DNA from: UBA2166 sp964463965
GTDB taxonomy: Bacteria; Nitrospirota; Nitrospiria; Nitrospirales; UBA2166
Assembly (NCBI GenBank): GCA_964463965.1
Contig: CAYXED010000009.1
Span: 3,909-67,908 of the forward strand
Reading direction: 5' to 3'
DNA length: 64,000 nt
The translations under genes were made by a program, and so were the position numbers. Within the stretch, counting starts at the first letter, position 1. Every line of letters starts with the position of its first letter. The notes under the pieces are model-generated. The model was not told the DNA's origin. It did not search any database and saw nothing but the letters and a program-made list of their open reading frames with translations. Below are positions 1 to 8,037 of this stretch, one piece after another.

Positions 1-1616
1 GCGATGCGTGTGACAGCAAGATTATTGACCGCACTATGCTGCAGGCTGCTATCGGAGAAGTTGGTGGCACTGGGGAGGGGGTTCTCTGCAATCTCTGCAA
101 GGCGTGCATAGGCAGGAAAATCGTCGCGTGTCAGTGAGCCGATATGGCGTTCCGCACGGTAGGTATCCCAGTGCTCGATAGGTTCTCCGTCACTACCGTA
201 TAGGACTCCAGTGTTACCATCTTCATAGACACGAAGATGTTCCAACAAAAATGAGACTGCTCCGGTGCCAATCCAAGTCCATGCTCCTAAACCTCCAGGA
301 GACGGGCCACGACTTCGTCCTTGCCGAGAAAAGTTTCTAGTATCACACGCATAGCTGTCATGGTAGGGCGCATAGTGGCGTGATCCCCCGCGTTCGAGCT
401 CTGAGAGTTTGGCTAAATTGTATGGGTAGATGCCGTCATCGCGTCCGATGTGCTGGGCAAAATCGGTTAGCCCCCAGTTGACGCTGGTGTTATATCCAGT
501 GCCATTCCACGTGTATTGGCTAAAGTGGCCTGTCCATCCCCAGTTATCTCCGGTTTTCCATGCTGTCGCTCCAGGGCGTACGGATGGTGTTCCATTGGTC
601 CAGACCGCTTGAGTCCTCCGACAGGAGGGGTCTGTTGTGCCTGTGATGCCTGTTCTCCATCCGTGACCATTCATGAGAATGGCGGGTTGGGCTAAAGTCA
701 GGGTATTTATGATAGCGAGGGTTTCTGATTGTGAAATAGGCCATGGGCCGGTGCGATCACCATTCCCTCGACAGGAAATGCTGCCAGTACCAGTAGTGGT
801 GTTGAGGCTCCAGGTAACAGGGAGGTCGCGGTTGAGATTGACGGCGTTGGCATTGCATCGCCAGCCACCTTCACCATTCAGGCCAAATCCATCGAGATTG
901 ACGACCGGGAGCACCCAGAGTTGGCGTTTTTTGAGGAGTTGCCGATATTTTAAGGTGGCTCCAGGATAAAGACGTGTGTTCGGTTTTGTGAGCACGTGGT
1001 CGATCCAGTCAAGTAATGCTCGTGTGGAAGATGATTCGTTACCATGTTGTGATCCAACGAATAGGGCAGAAGAGCGTTCATGTATGGGTGTGCGCCCGTC
1101 AGGACTCGCGAGTCGTAGGGCATAAATAATTTGCCCCTGAACCGTTCGGCCAACAGCAAAACGGGTCACTTCTTCAAAGCGATCCGCATAGTATCTGATA
1201 ATGCGATTGATGCATTGCGGGGTCGGTAAAAAATACGTCCCACTTTCGCTCTCAACAGCGCTGCGCCATTGGTCGTAGCAGTCTGTTTCCGCGGATGATT
1301 CTGTGCCGAATGACAAGCCGACAGGGGCACCTTCCTTGACAGGTTTGGGAAGATGTGTGGGTGGGACAGTCGAGCGTACAGGGTCATCAGCTTGTATCTC
1401 CCGTTCGAGCTTTTCCAATGCATCTGAGGCGCGTTGCCGCACCGCATCATGTTCGTCGGTGATAAGGCGCATGTGGGTAATGTGTGTATTTGGGGCATTG
1501 GATGAAGGGGTGACGTTGCTTTGCGCGAGGACACTGGCACTGATTGCTAGGACAATGGGCAGAATGAGCCCACTGATGATTGGCTGACGTAGTTTATGGT
1601 GGTGTGGGTGCCACAT
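1..1616 (-). CDS. M14-family zinc carboxypeptidase, exported (C-terminus beyond left edge)
   Basis: The frame stays open from an ATG at 1616 to base 1, so the protein is partial at its C-terminus (538 codons visible). Residues 1-32 are a signal peptide ending VLAQ. The M14 zinc site is visible as SQHGNESS (H191, E194), followed by NLNRD with R263, MNGHG with the third ligand H318, and SFLLEHL with E459 as the likely catalytic glutamate. Residues 59-103 carry a module shared with two other proteins of this locus (VRQRASDALEKLERE, then PVKEGAPVG). The gene is last in a leftward operon, 57 bases after the metzincin gene. Role inferred from the family: extracytoplasmic trimming of peptides from their C-terminus. 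Confidence 0.88.
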   Translation of the reverse strand, partial: MWHPHHHKLRQPIISGLILPIVLAISASVLAQSNVTPSSNAPNTHITHMRLITDEHDAVRQRASDALEKLEREIQADDPVRSTVPPTHLPKPVKEGAPVGLSFGTESSAETDCYDQWRSAVESESGTYFLPTPQCINRIIRYYADRFEEVTRFAVGRTVQGQIIYALRLASPDGRTPIHERSSALFVGSQHGNESSSTRALLDWIDHVLTKPNTRLYPGATLKYRQLLKKRQLWVLPVVNLDGFGLNGEGGWRCNANAVNLNRDLPVTWSLNTTTGTGSISCRGNGDRTGPWPISQSETLAIINTLTLAQPAILMNGHGWRTGITGTTDPSCRRTQAVWTNGTPSVRPGATAWKTGDNWGWTGHFSQYTWNGTGYNTSVNWGLTDFAQHIGRDDGIYPYNLAKLSELERGGSRHYAPYHDSYACDTRNFSRQGRSRGPSPGGLGAWTWIGTGAVSFLLEHLRVYEDGNTGVLYGSDGEPIEHWDTYRAERHIGSLTRDDFPAYARLAEIAENPLPSATNFSDSSLQHSAVNNLAVTRI

Positions 1617-1673
1617 CGTGTTTTGTAATTTTGTGGTGCCGTTATGTCGTTAGTCAATCTTGAAAAGGTATGC

Positions 1674-4600
1674 TCACCGTTTCAAATCGAGATTTCCCCA
1701 ATCGTTGTAATCTTTGAGGAGATTGAAGTTGCCATCCGGAGTTCGGTTACCAAAATTGTTGTTAATGTCGGCCTTAAGGTCGCTATCGGTGGTATCTCCA
1801 TCAAGGTTCCAGTCAAGAGCGACACGGTCGCGGCGGGCACCTGTTGCCCCTAACCGTGCAGCAAATACTTGGTAGAATGTGTTCAGATCACGATCATCTT
1901 GCCAGGCTACATAGTAGCGGTTATTGGCATCTATCCCGACGTCAGGATGTTTTTGCTGCCCCGCACTATAAGAATTTACCACGTCGACCGCCCCACGGGG
2001 TGTTCCATTTTCTCGATAGGGACGGGCATGGATTTGATAGAAACCGTTGACGTCATGATCATCCTGCCAGGTTACGACGAAATTAAAATCATCATTGGCA
2101 GTAACCCGCGGGCGACGTTGTTGTCCGCTAGCCGTGGTGTTGACTGTGAAAACCCCTGATCCGAGTGCAGTCCCGTTACTCGAATATCGCCGTGCGTGGA
2201 TTTGACCGAACCCATTGTTATCTGAATCGTCTTCCCACACGACGACAAAGCGGCCATCTGCCGCACTGGCGACATCTGGGCGACGCTGTTGTCCCATAAC
2301 CGTGGTATTGATCCTCAGCTCGCTCCCAGATTTGCTGCCTCCGCTTGTAAAGCGTTGTCCATAGATGTTGTAGAAAGCATTGTTATCTGAATCGTCTTCC
2401 CACACGACCACAAATCGACGATCATCGGCAATTGCTACACGAGGTTTTTTCTGTTGCCCAAATGTCGTTGTGTTGACATGACGCTCTCCCGTGTGAGGGC
2501 TGCCATTGGCATTAAAAGCACGAGCCCAAATCTCATAAAACCCATTACCATCACGATCATCTTCCCAGACGACGACGAAGGCTCCATTTTCTGCAACGGC
2601 AATATCAGGGTTTCGTTGGTTGCCACTTGATGTGGTATTGACATTAATTGTACTTCCTTGGCGGTTTCCTGCGGCCGAGAGTCGTTGGGCGCGAATTTCG
2701 TAAAAGCCATTGTTATCTGAATCATCTTCCCACACGACGACAAAGCGGCCGTTACTAGCGATACCAACCGCGGGATCTTGCTGTTGGCCTGTTGCTGTCC
2801 GATTAACGCGTTTTTCAGTCATGATTGCTTGCCCTGACGCATCGTATGCTCGGGCATGAATGTCATATTTTCCGTTTTTATCCCTGTCATCTTCCCACAC
2901 GACGACAAAGCGACCATCGTTGGCTGCCTCAACGTCGACATCGCGTTGCTGGCCATCACTTACCCAATTGACGGTTTGTTCTCCGTTACAAATTCCGAGG
3001 GATTCTTGCAGTTCGTTTTCATCCAACTTGAGTCGATGTCCTGATGAATAGTTCAAGGTGCCGATGTCGGTTGAAGAGGAGGAGGCATCGCAGTCGTCGT
3101 CAGCACCCCAGAACTGGTATGTATAGTTCATGACGCTCACGTAGTTTGGCTTGCGATTAAGATTTTGATTGCCCCCATGCTTGAGGCTTAATGAATGTCC
3201 GAGTTCATGCATGAAGGTTCCAGCAAACTTTGTACGGTCGGCGAAACTTGTGGTGTTGAGGTTGTCTCCTAGTGACACAATAAAGTGATCACAACATGCT
3301 ATGCCAGAGGAATTCGTGTTGACACGCTTATCCGCGATAATGCCATAGAAATAGTGTCCGTCTCGGAGGTCCGTGAAATACTCACTTTTGAGGTTCTCAA
3401 AGGTTCGAGGGTAGTCGTGGACCTGTCGATCGCCACTCACTGAGGCGCCTGTATGGTTACGTTGGCGCATATAGAGGGACCAGGTATTGTTCTTGTCGCG
3501 GTCGTCCATATAGACCACGGTATAGGTGCCACTGTCGCTGACGCCAATGGTGGGATTCACTTGCTGGTCAGCTCCAACGGTGTTAATAATTCGATCCCCT
3601 GTGCGTGGTGAGCCATCAAGATTAAATGTACGTGCATAAATTTGGTAGAATCCGTTCTTATCTCGGTCGTCTTCCCAAGTAACGGTAAAACGTCCCGAGG
3701 CATCGATTGCCACTGCAGGGTCACGTTGCTGGCCAGAAGAATCGTCGTTAATGTGAACTTCAGGGCCCTGTGCAGGGTTTCCGGGACTTGTAAACCGTCT
3801 GGCAAAGATTTCGTAATACCCATTACCATCCCGATCATCTTCCCAGGCAATAACAAAATGATTGTTGCGGTTGATGCCGACGGTGGGGTCCCGCTGCTGT
3901 CCCTGACTGACTTCGTTGACGACTATTGTGCCAAATAGTGGTGTGCCATCAACGGGATTGAGTCGTTGGGCATTGATTTCGTAGTAGCCATTGCCGTCAG
4001 CATCATCTTCCCACACGACGATTGCCGCGCCGGTGGGTGTCATGGCAATTTCAATATCTCGTTGCTGGCCTGAGACAACTTGATTGACTCGAAACTCTCC
4101 ACCCAAGGGCCCACCCGCAGAATCAAACTTTCGTCCGTAGATATTGTAGTAGCCATTGCCGTCCCGATCGTCTTCCCACACGGCTAGCCAGTTGCCAGCC
4201 TGATCAATGCCAACCGAAGGGCGTTGTTGTTGTCCCGCACTCTCTTCGTTGATGTGAATTTCGCTGGACCATCCCGTGAAGACGCCTCTTATACGCCCAT
4301 AAATTTCGTAGTAGCCATTGCTGTCCCGATCATCTTCCCAGACGACGACCATCTCGCCGGCGTCATTAATAGCGACGTCTGGGCGACGCTGTTGCCCGTC
4401 TGAGGTAGTATTTACGAGTTCGCCATGTCCAGGGACTACGGTGGATCCGCTATCAAGTGGGATGCCAGTGGCGTCAAAGCGGCGCACATAAATTTGGTAG
4501 AATCCGTTCTTATCTCGGTCGTCTTGCCAGACGACTGCTGTGATGCCTGAGGCATTGACAGCTACGCGTGGGGCTCTACGATCACCTTCTGCCGAAAACT

Positions 4601-4976
4601 CACTGGAGAAATCGATTTCAGCATAATAGGGGACTATTCCACTTGCATCGATATGAACGTCAATGCCTGTTGTCCCGTTGGGGTTGGTGACTGGGGCTTT
4701 GCCAAAAGCGTCCACCACATCTTGAAATCCATTTGTGGGAATGGTGATGCCGTCCATAATATCGACTTCGATAAAGAGATCTTTGCGATTGGGATTGGCA
4801 CCCAAGGTTGGATAGTCAATGCAGTCTCCAGACGAACAAAATCCATATAGTTCATGCACATCGCTGATGCCATCTTTGTCGGTATCGATAAGAGTATGCA
4901 TTGCCCATGTGACTGTGGGTATGCAGGATAACGCGATCACAAGTATGAAAGCGTATAGAGGCCTGTTTAATGGCAT
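1674..4976 (-). CDS. Exported metzincin-like metalloprotease between two blocks of seven VVWEDD repeats
   Basis: The start at 4976 is chosen because AAAGGAG lies 9 bases upstream and a clean signal peptide follows (residues 1-25, ending TVTWA). An upstream start at 5087 would overlap the previous gene. An EF-hand-like DTDKDGISD segment follows. Residues 590-600 read HELGHSLSLKH with a downstream Met-turn SVMNY (M616), the layout of a metzincin, but Ser597 stands where the family normally has Gly. The catalytic domain is flanked by seven ~57-60-residue repeats on each side, each with a core such as VVWEDDRDGNGFYEIYAR. Seven repeats per block suggest a propeller on each side. The C-terminal DWNLDGD/DINNN segment may bind calcium. 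Substrate unknown. Confidence 0.85.
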   Translation of the reverse strand: MPLNRPLYAFILVIALSCIPTVTWAMHTLIDTDKDGISDVHELYGFCSSGDCIDYPTLGANPNRKDLFIEVDIMDGITIPTNGFQDVVDAFGKAPVTNPNGTTGIDVHIDASGIVPYYAEIDFSSEFSAEGDRRAPRVAVNASGITAVVWQDDRDKNGFYQIYVRRFDATGIPLDSGSTVVPGHGELVNTTSDGQQRRPDVAINDAGEMVVVWEDDRDSNGYYEIYGRIRGVFTGWSSEIHINEESAGQQQRPSVGIDQAGNWLAVWEDDRDGNGYYNIYGRKFDSAGGPLGGEFRVNQVVSGQQRDIEIAMTPTGAAIVVWEDDADGNGYYEINAQRLNPVDGTPLFGTIVVNEVSQGQQRDPTVGINRNNHFVIAWEDDRDGNGYYEIFARRFTSPGNPAQGPEVHINDDSSGQQRDPAVAIDASGRFTVTWEDDRDKNGFYQIYARTFNLDGSPRTGDRIINTVGADQQVNPTIGVSDSGTYTVVYMDDRDKNNTWSLYMRQRNHTGASVSGDRQVHDYPRTFENLKSEYFTDLRDGHYFYGIIADKRVNTNSSGIACCDHFIVSLGDNLNTTSFADRTKFAGTFMHELGHSLSLKHGGNQNLNRKPNYVSVMNYTYQFWGADDDCDASSSSTDIGTLNYSSGHRLKLDENELQESLGICNGEQTVNWVSDGQQRDVDVEAANDGRFVVVWEDDRDKNGKYDIHARAYDASGQAIMTEKRVNRTATGQQQDPAVGIASNGRFVVVWEDDSDNNGFYEIRAQRLSAAGNRQGSTINVNTTSSGNQRNPDIAVAENGAFVVVWEDDRDGNGFYEIWARAFNANGSPHTGERHVNTTTFGQQKKPRVAIADDRRFVVVWEDDSDNNAFYNIYGQRFTSGGSKSGSELRINTTVMGQQRRPDVASAADGRFVVVWEDDSDNNGFGQIHARRYSSNGTALGSGVFTVNTTASGQQRRPRVTANDDFNFVVTWQDDHDVNGFYQIHARPYRENGTPRGAVDVVNSYSAGQQKHPDVGIDANNRYYVAWQDDRDLNTFYQVFAARLGATGARRDRVALDWNLDGDTTDSDLKADINNNFGNRTPDGNFNLLKDYNDWGNLDLKR

Positions 4977-5013
4977 GGGTGTGTGCTCCTTTGGCATCAT
5001 TGCTTTGCTGTTA

Positions 5014-6672
5014 TTATTGTGGAGAGCCATCTTCACGCAACGTTTGATCAGGTGGAGGATCTGCGATGATTCCTTTTGCGAGGGCATCAGCGTTCAGGGT
5101 ATCGAGAGGAGGACCGTCCGTCTGAAGCAATGTTTGAGGGTCCTTTGCGGTGGGTGCCATTCGCATAATCGTATATTCGAGTTGATGATGTGCCTCCTCT
5201 AAGACAGGTTCACAGTTTTCTTTTTCGGTGTAATATCGGCTTTCGACGATGGTAATGCGGTATCTGTGTTGCCCCCATGAGATCACCGTACTTTCCCCAG
5301 GAGTCAAGTGCCAACTCTTTGGTGTAAACGGTTGATTTTTTGTCTTCGTGCGTTGTTGCTGGAGGACGTTTGGGTCTGTTGGAAGGCCGATACTAGAGTC
5401 TCGAGGGATGATGCTCACTCGTGGTCGATACAATGTCCAACAGGCGCCATGCTGCACGGCTTCATCTCGGTCGTGGAGTCGTTGACTGATTTCAAAAGGC
5501 GGAGAGTGTTTTGGTGTCAGGGTGGGATGCCCGAGGCGTTTCTCCATAATTAACCATGGGCCGTTCGCATCTGCGAGTGAGACGCCGAGTCCGATGCCCA
5601 CAGGCGCATGCGTGTGGTGTACTTCACCCGTGACTATTGACGGATGGTCGAGGATGTCCAGATGTAGTCCAGGAGTCCAATCCAAGTCTAGGGTAATTGA
5701 GTGGGCACTGTGTTCTTCCTGCAAGTGTATGAGGCTGTCTACGACTTTTGCCTCACCTTGAATGCGTACTGACTCGTTGCGCAATGGGCGTGTGTCTCGT
5801 TGAATGGTCCAGTGCAATCGCGATAGCTCGGTCCCTTGGCTTGTCAAGAAACTTTTCTTACGTTCTTGTGCATTAGGTTTTCGCAACAATTGGTTATTGT
5901 GATCGTATTGTGATGGGACTTTTCGGCTTTTAGCTTGTTTTCGTTGCCGTTGGAGCTCGCTGCCCTGATAGGTGCCGGCGAGTTTAGCTTTCAAGCGTTC
6001 AATCGCTTCAAAGTCTCCTTTGGCTTCTGCCTGTTTCAGCTTCTCTTTCCAGTGCGTGATTTGTGCTTTTGTTGGCATGGATGTTGAGGTATGGATGACA
6101 CCTGGAGACGGTTGTGCAACGAAGTTCCGTCGTTTTTCTTCAACGATGGCCGCTGTTAAATGTTCTCCTCCAGGGACTGTTGCGTTCACCACGGCACGCG
6201 CTTCGGGGTCAAACTGCAGTTTTTGCTGTATGTCATGGGGATGCGTGTCTGTTATGGCTTCTCCTTCTTGTCCGCCGAACTGTATGGCTTCTCCTTCTTG
6301 CCCCCCGAGGGGTTGTTGGTGTTGAGGGGTACGGTCTGGTGTTACGCGAAAAGGTTTTCGTCCGACAGGGGCACCTTCCTTGACAGGGTCAGGAAGCATG
6401 TTTGAGGGCGGGACAGTTGAGGGCGCAGTAGGGTTTAGCTCACGCTCTAGGTTATCCAATGCCTTTGAGGCTCGTTCACGTACGGTATCCCGTTCATCAA
6501 CCACGCGTTGAATATGACCAGTTGGGATGGTGCTAATTATGGTCGATGAATGTGATGGATGGGATTGGATATTGCTTTGAGCGAACATGTCGCCATTCAT
6601 CGTAAGCAAGATCAGGAGCATGCACGCGCTGATCAAGTATAAGGTTTTTAACCCTTGCTGTTTGTGCAGCAT
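5014..6672 (-). CDS. Exported protein of unknown function carrying the locus-shared module
   Basis: I do not recognise a family over the whole 552 residues. Residues 1-32 are a signal peptide (ending MFAQ); AAGGAGG sits 6 bases before the ATG. Residues 64-108 (VRERASKALDNLERE, then PVKEGAPVGRKPF) and 200-240 (AEAKGDFEAIERLKAKLAG, then TYQGS) are near-identical to parts of the S1C protease at 8038 and, for the first half, to the carboxypeptidase at the left edge. Between them lies a short tandem repeat GGQEGEAI (residues 123-140). The C-terminal half looks globular and has many His and Trp. It is the first gene of the leftward operon with the metzincin and the carboxypeptidase, divergent from the operon at 6814. 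It may be a scaffold or inhibitor for the proteases; that is inference. Confidence 0.75.
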   Translation of the reverse strand: MLHKQQGLKTLYLISACMLLILLTMNGDMFAQSNIQSHPSHSSTIISTIPTGHIQRVVDERDTVRERASKALDNLERELNPTAPSTVPPSNMLPDPVKEGAPVGRKPFRVTPDRTPQHQQPLGGQEGEAIQFGGQEGEAITDTHPHDIQQKLQFDPEARAVVNATVPGGEHLTAAIVEEKRRNFVAQPSPGVIHTSTSMPTKAQITHWKEKLKQAEAKGDFEAIERLKAKLAGTYQGSELQRQRKQAKSRKVPSQYDHNNQLLRKPNAQERKKSFLTSQGTELSRLHWTIQRDTRPLRNESVRIQGEAKVVDSLIHLQEEHSAHSITLDLDWTPGLHLDILDHPSIVTGEVHHTHAPVGIGLGVSLADANGPWLIMEKRLGHPTLTPKHSPPFEISQRLHDRDEAVQHGACWTLYRPRVSIIPRDSSIGLPTDPNVLQQQRTKTKNQPFTPKSWHLTPGESTVISWGQHRYRITIVESRYYTEKENCEPVLEEAHHQLEYTIMRMAPTAKDPQTLLQTDGPPLDTLNADALAKGIIADPPPDQTLREDGSPQ

Positions 6673-6813
6673 GTGGAACCTCCTTGTGAGTGCTCAGAGT
6701 GTCCATAAAAGAAAAATTTCTTTTGTTTTAAAGGCTATATTGAATTGCGATTCTCTTCGGGCTATTGTGTGATGTCAAGTCTAAAAAATGTATGCGATCT
6801 TGGAGGTGTTCTT

Positions 6814-7326
6814 ATGCGTACAGATATGTACTTGTTGCTGAGGAATGGATGTGGCGTATTACTGTTGATTTTGGGAGCCTTCTCTTCGGGAGTCTGTTTT
6901 GCAGCTGGGAATCACAGTGATGATGGTGTATGGTTAATGACTCCTGATGAAGCGGCTATGTCGGCACCCGATGGGTACCCTGGTGTGCGTGGAGGCGCAC
7001 CGTTTGATATTGGACGTGAAGTTCCCAATACCGGTCCGTCTATTGAAGTTATTACGCCACTTGATGGGGGACAGTCGCAGGTTCCTTTTGAAATTGTGGT
7101 GAACTTTTCTCCACGGCATGCACCTGTTGATGTTTCGACTGTGCGGGTGCATGTTGTAAAGTTTGTGGCAATTAATATTACGAAACGTGTAAAGCCGTTT
7201 ATCTCTGAACAAGGCATTCATATTCCTGATGCGAAAGTGCCGCCTGGAAAGTATATCGTGCGTGTGCGCGTTGAAGATGCGGATGGGGGCCGGAGTGTAC
7301 GTAACATTAGTTTAGAGGTGATGTAA
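6814..7326 (+). CDS. Exported Ig-like-fold protein of unknown function
   Basis: The ATG at 6814 has GGAGG 7-8 bases upstream and opens a signal peptide (hydrophobic stretch VLLLILGAFSSGVCFAA), giving 170 residues. The second half contains PSIEVITPLDGGQ and a segment PPGKYIVRVRVEDADGG, the pattern of an Ig-like or cadherin-like beta-sandwich found in bacterial surface proteins. No catalytic motif is visible. It is the first gene of a rightward operon followed by the LPP20 lipoprotein (56-base gap), an S1C protease and a phospholipase-like protein, and it is divergent from the leftward operon starting at 6672. A binding role for the protease complex is conceivable but not shown. Confidence 0.7.
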   Translation: MRTDMYLLLRNGCGVLLLILGAFSSGVCFAAGNHSDDGVWLMTPDEAAMSAPDGYPGVRGGAPFDIGREVPNTGPSIEVITPLDGGQSQVPFEIVVNFSPRHAPVDVSTVRVHVVKFVAINITKRVKPFISEQGIHIPDAKVPPGKYIVRVRVEDADGGRSVRNISLEVM

Positions 7327-7382
7327 TGTTGAAAGGACGTGTGTTGAACAATAGAAGTAATGAAGATGAAAAGGAGGATGTT

Positions 7383-8003
7383 ATGGGGCACGTGATGCTA
7401 CAACATTGTATCTACCGTGTGGTGGTTGGAATGATCATTATGGGATTAACGGGACTTGGTTGTTCGAGTGGCCCGTCAGTGCCTCCGAGTGAGCTTCCGC
7501 TTCAGGAGGTCGATGGACCAGAATGGTTGACGCAAAAAGGCGCGGCGTTTAGTGGAGACAAAGCCATATTTTACGGTGTCGGGCTTGCCGCAAATGTGAT
7601 GAGTAGTACGTCAAAACGTCGGGCTGCGGAAGCGCAAGCGCGTCGGGATATTGCTCAAACATTTAATACGTATATTGGTGCACTTAATAAGCAGTATCTT
7701 GCAGATACCACTGCAGGATCCATGGAGGCTCATAGTGTCGAACAGCATATTGAAGATGTGATGAAAGACGTGGCAGAGGCGACGTTGGTTGGGGTTACCA
7801 TCGAACAATATTGGGAACACCCACATAAGAATGAGGTGTATGCCCTCGCGCGACTCGACTTGCAACGTTTTTTGGATGTGATAGAGGCACTGCAATCTTC
7901 ACAAGAAGCTTTTAAAGAACTTGATGCCAAGATGCGAGACTTTGTCCGTAAGAATGCGAAACAAGCGCATAAGAATTTGAATGCAGAGTTGGAGAAGCGA
8001 TAG
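7383..8003 (+). CDS. LPP20-like lipoprotein, copy 1
   Basis: The start at 7383 is preceded by AAGGAGG; it opens a lipoprotein signal with LTGLGC (C27). The 206-residue product belongs to the LPP20-like group: GVGLAANVMSSTSKRRAAEA and EVYALARLDL are the typical conserved stretches, in which a small alpha/beta domain precedes a helical tail. The protein at 19518 has exactly the same length and is nearly identical through most of the mature part (for example DTTAGSMEAHSVEQHIEDVM in both). Each copy is upstream of an S1C protease, here by 34 bases, which suggests that the lipoprotein works with the protease at the membrane. The family has no settled biochemical function. Confidence 0.88.
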   Translation: MGHVMLQHCIYRVVVGMIIMGLTGLGCSSGPSVPPSELPLQEVDGPEWLTQKGAAFSGDKAIFYGVGLAANVMSSTSKRRAAEAQARRDIAQTFNTYIGALNKQYLADTTAGSMEAHSVEQHIEDVMKDVAEATLVGVTIEQYWEHPHKNEVYALARLDLQRFLDVIEALQSSQEAFKELDAKMRDFVRKNAKQAHKNLNAELEKR

Positions 8004-8037
8004 AATTACCGTTGTGTGTTTTGATGATGAGCAAAGC

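Noticed and set aside
1166..1540. A 124-codon leftward open frame inside the left-edge gene
   Set aside because: It lies in another frame of the carboxypeptidase gene; the frame with signal peptide and HGNE, NLNRD and GHG motifs is the real one, even though its stop is beyond the window.
2000..4560. Regularly spaced, similar DNA segments that could be taken for a CRISPR or satellite array
   Set aside because: The period is about 170-180 bases and in frame with the metzincin; the segments encode the VVWEDD repeats.
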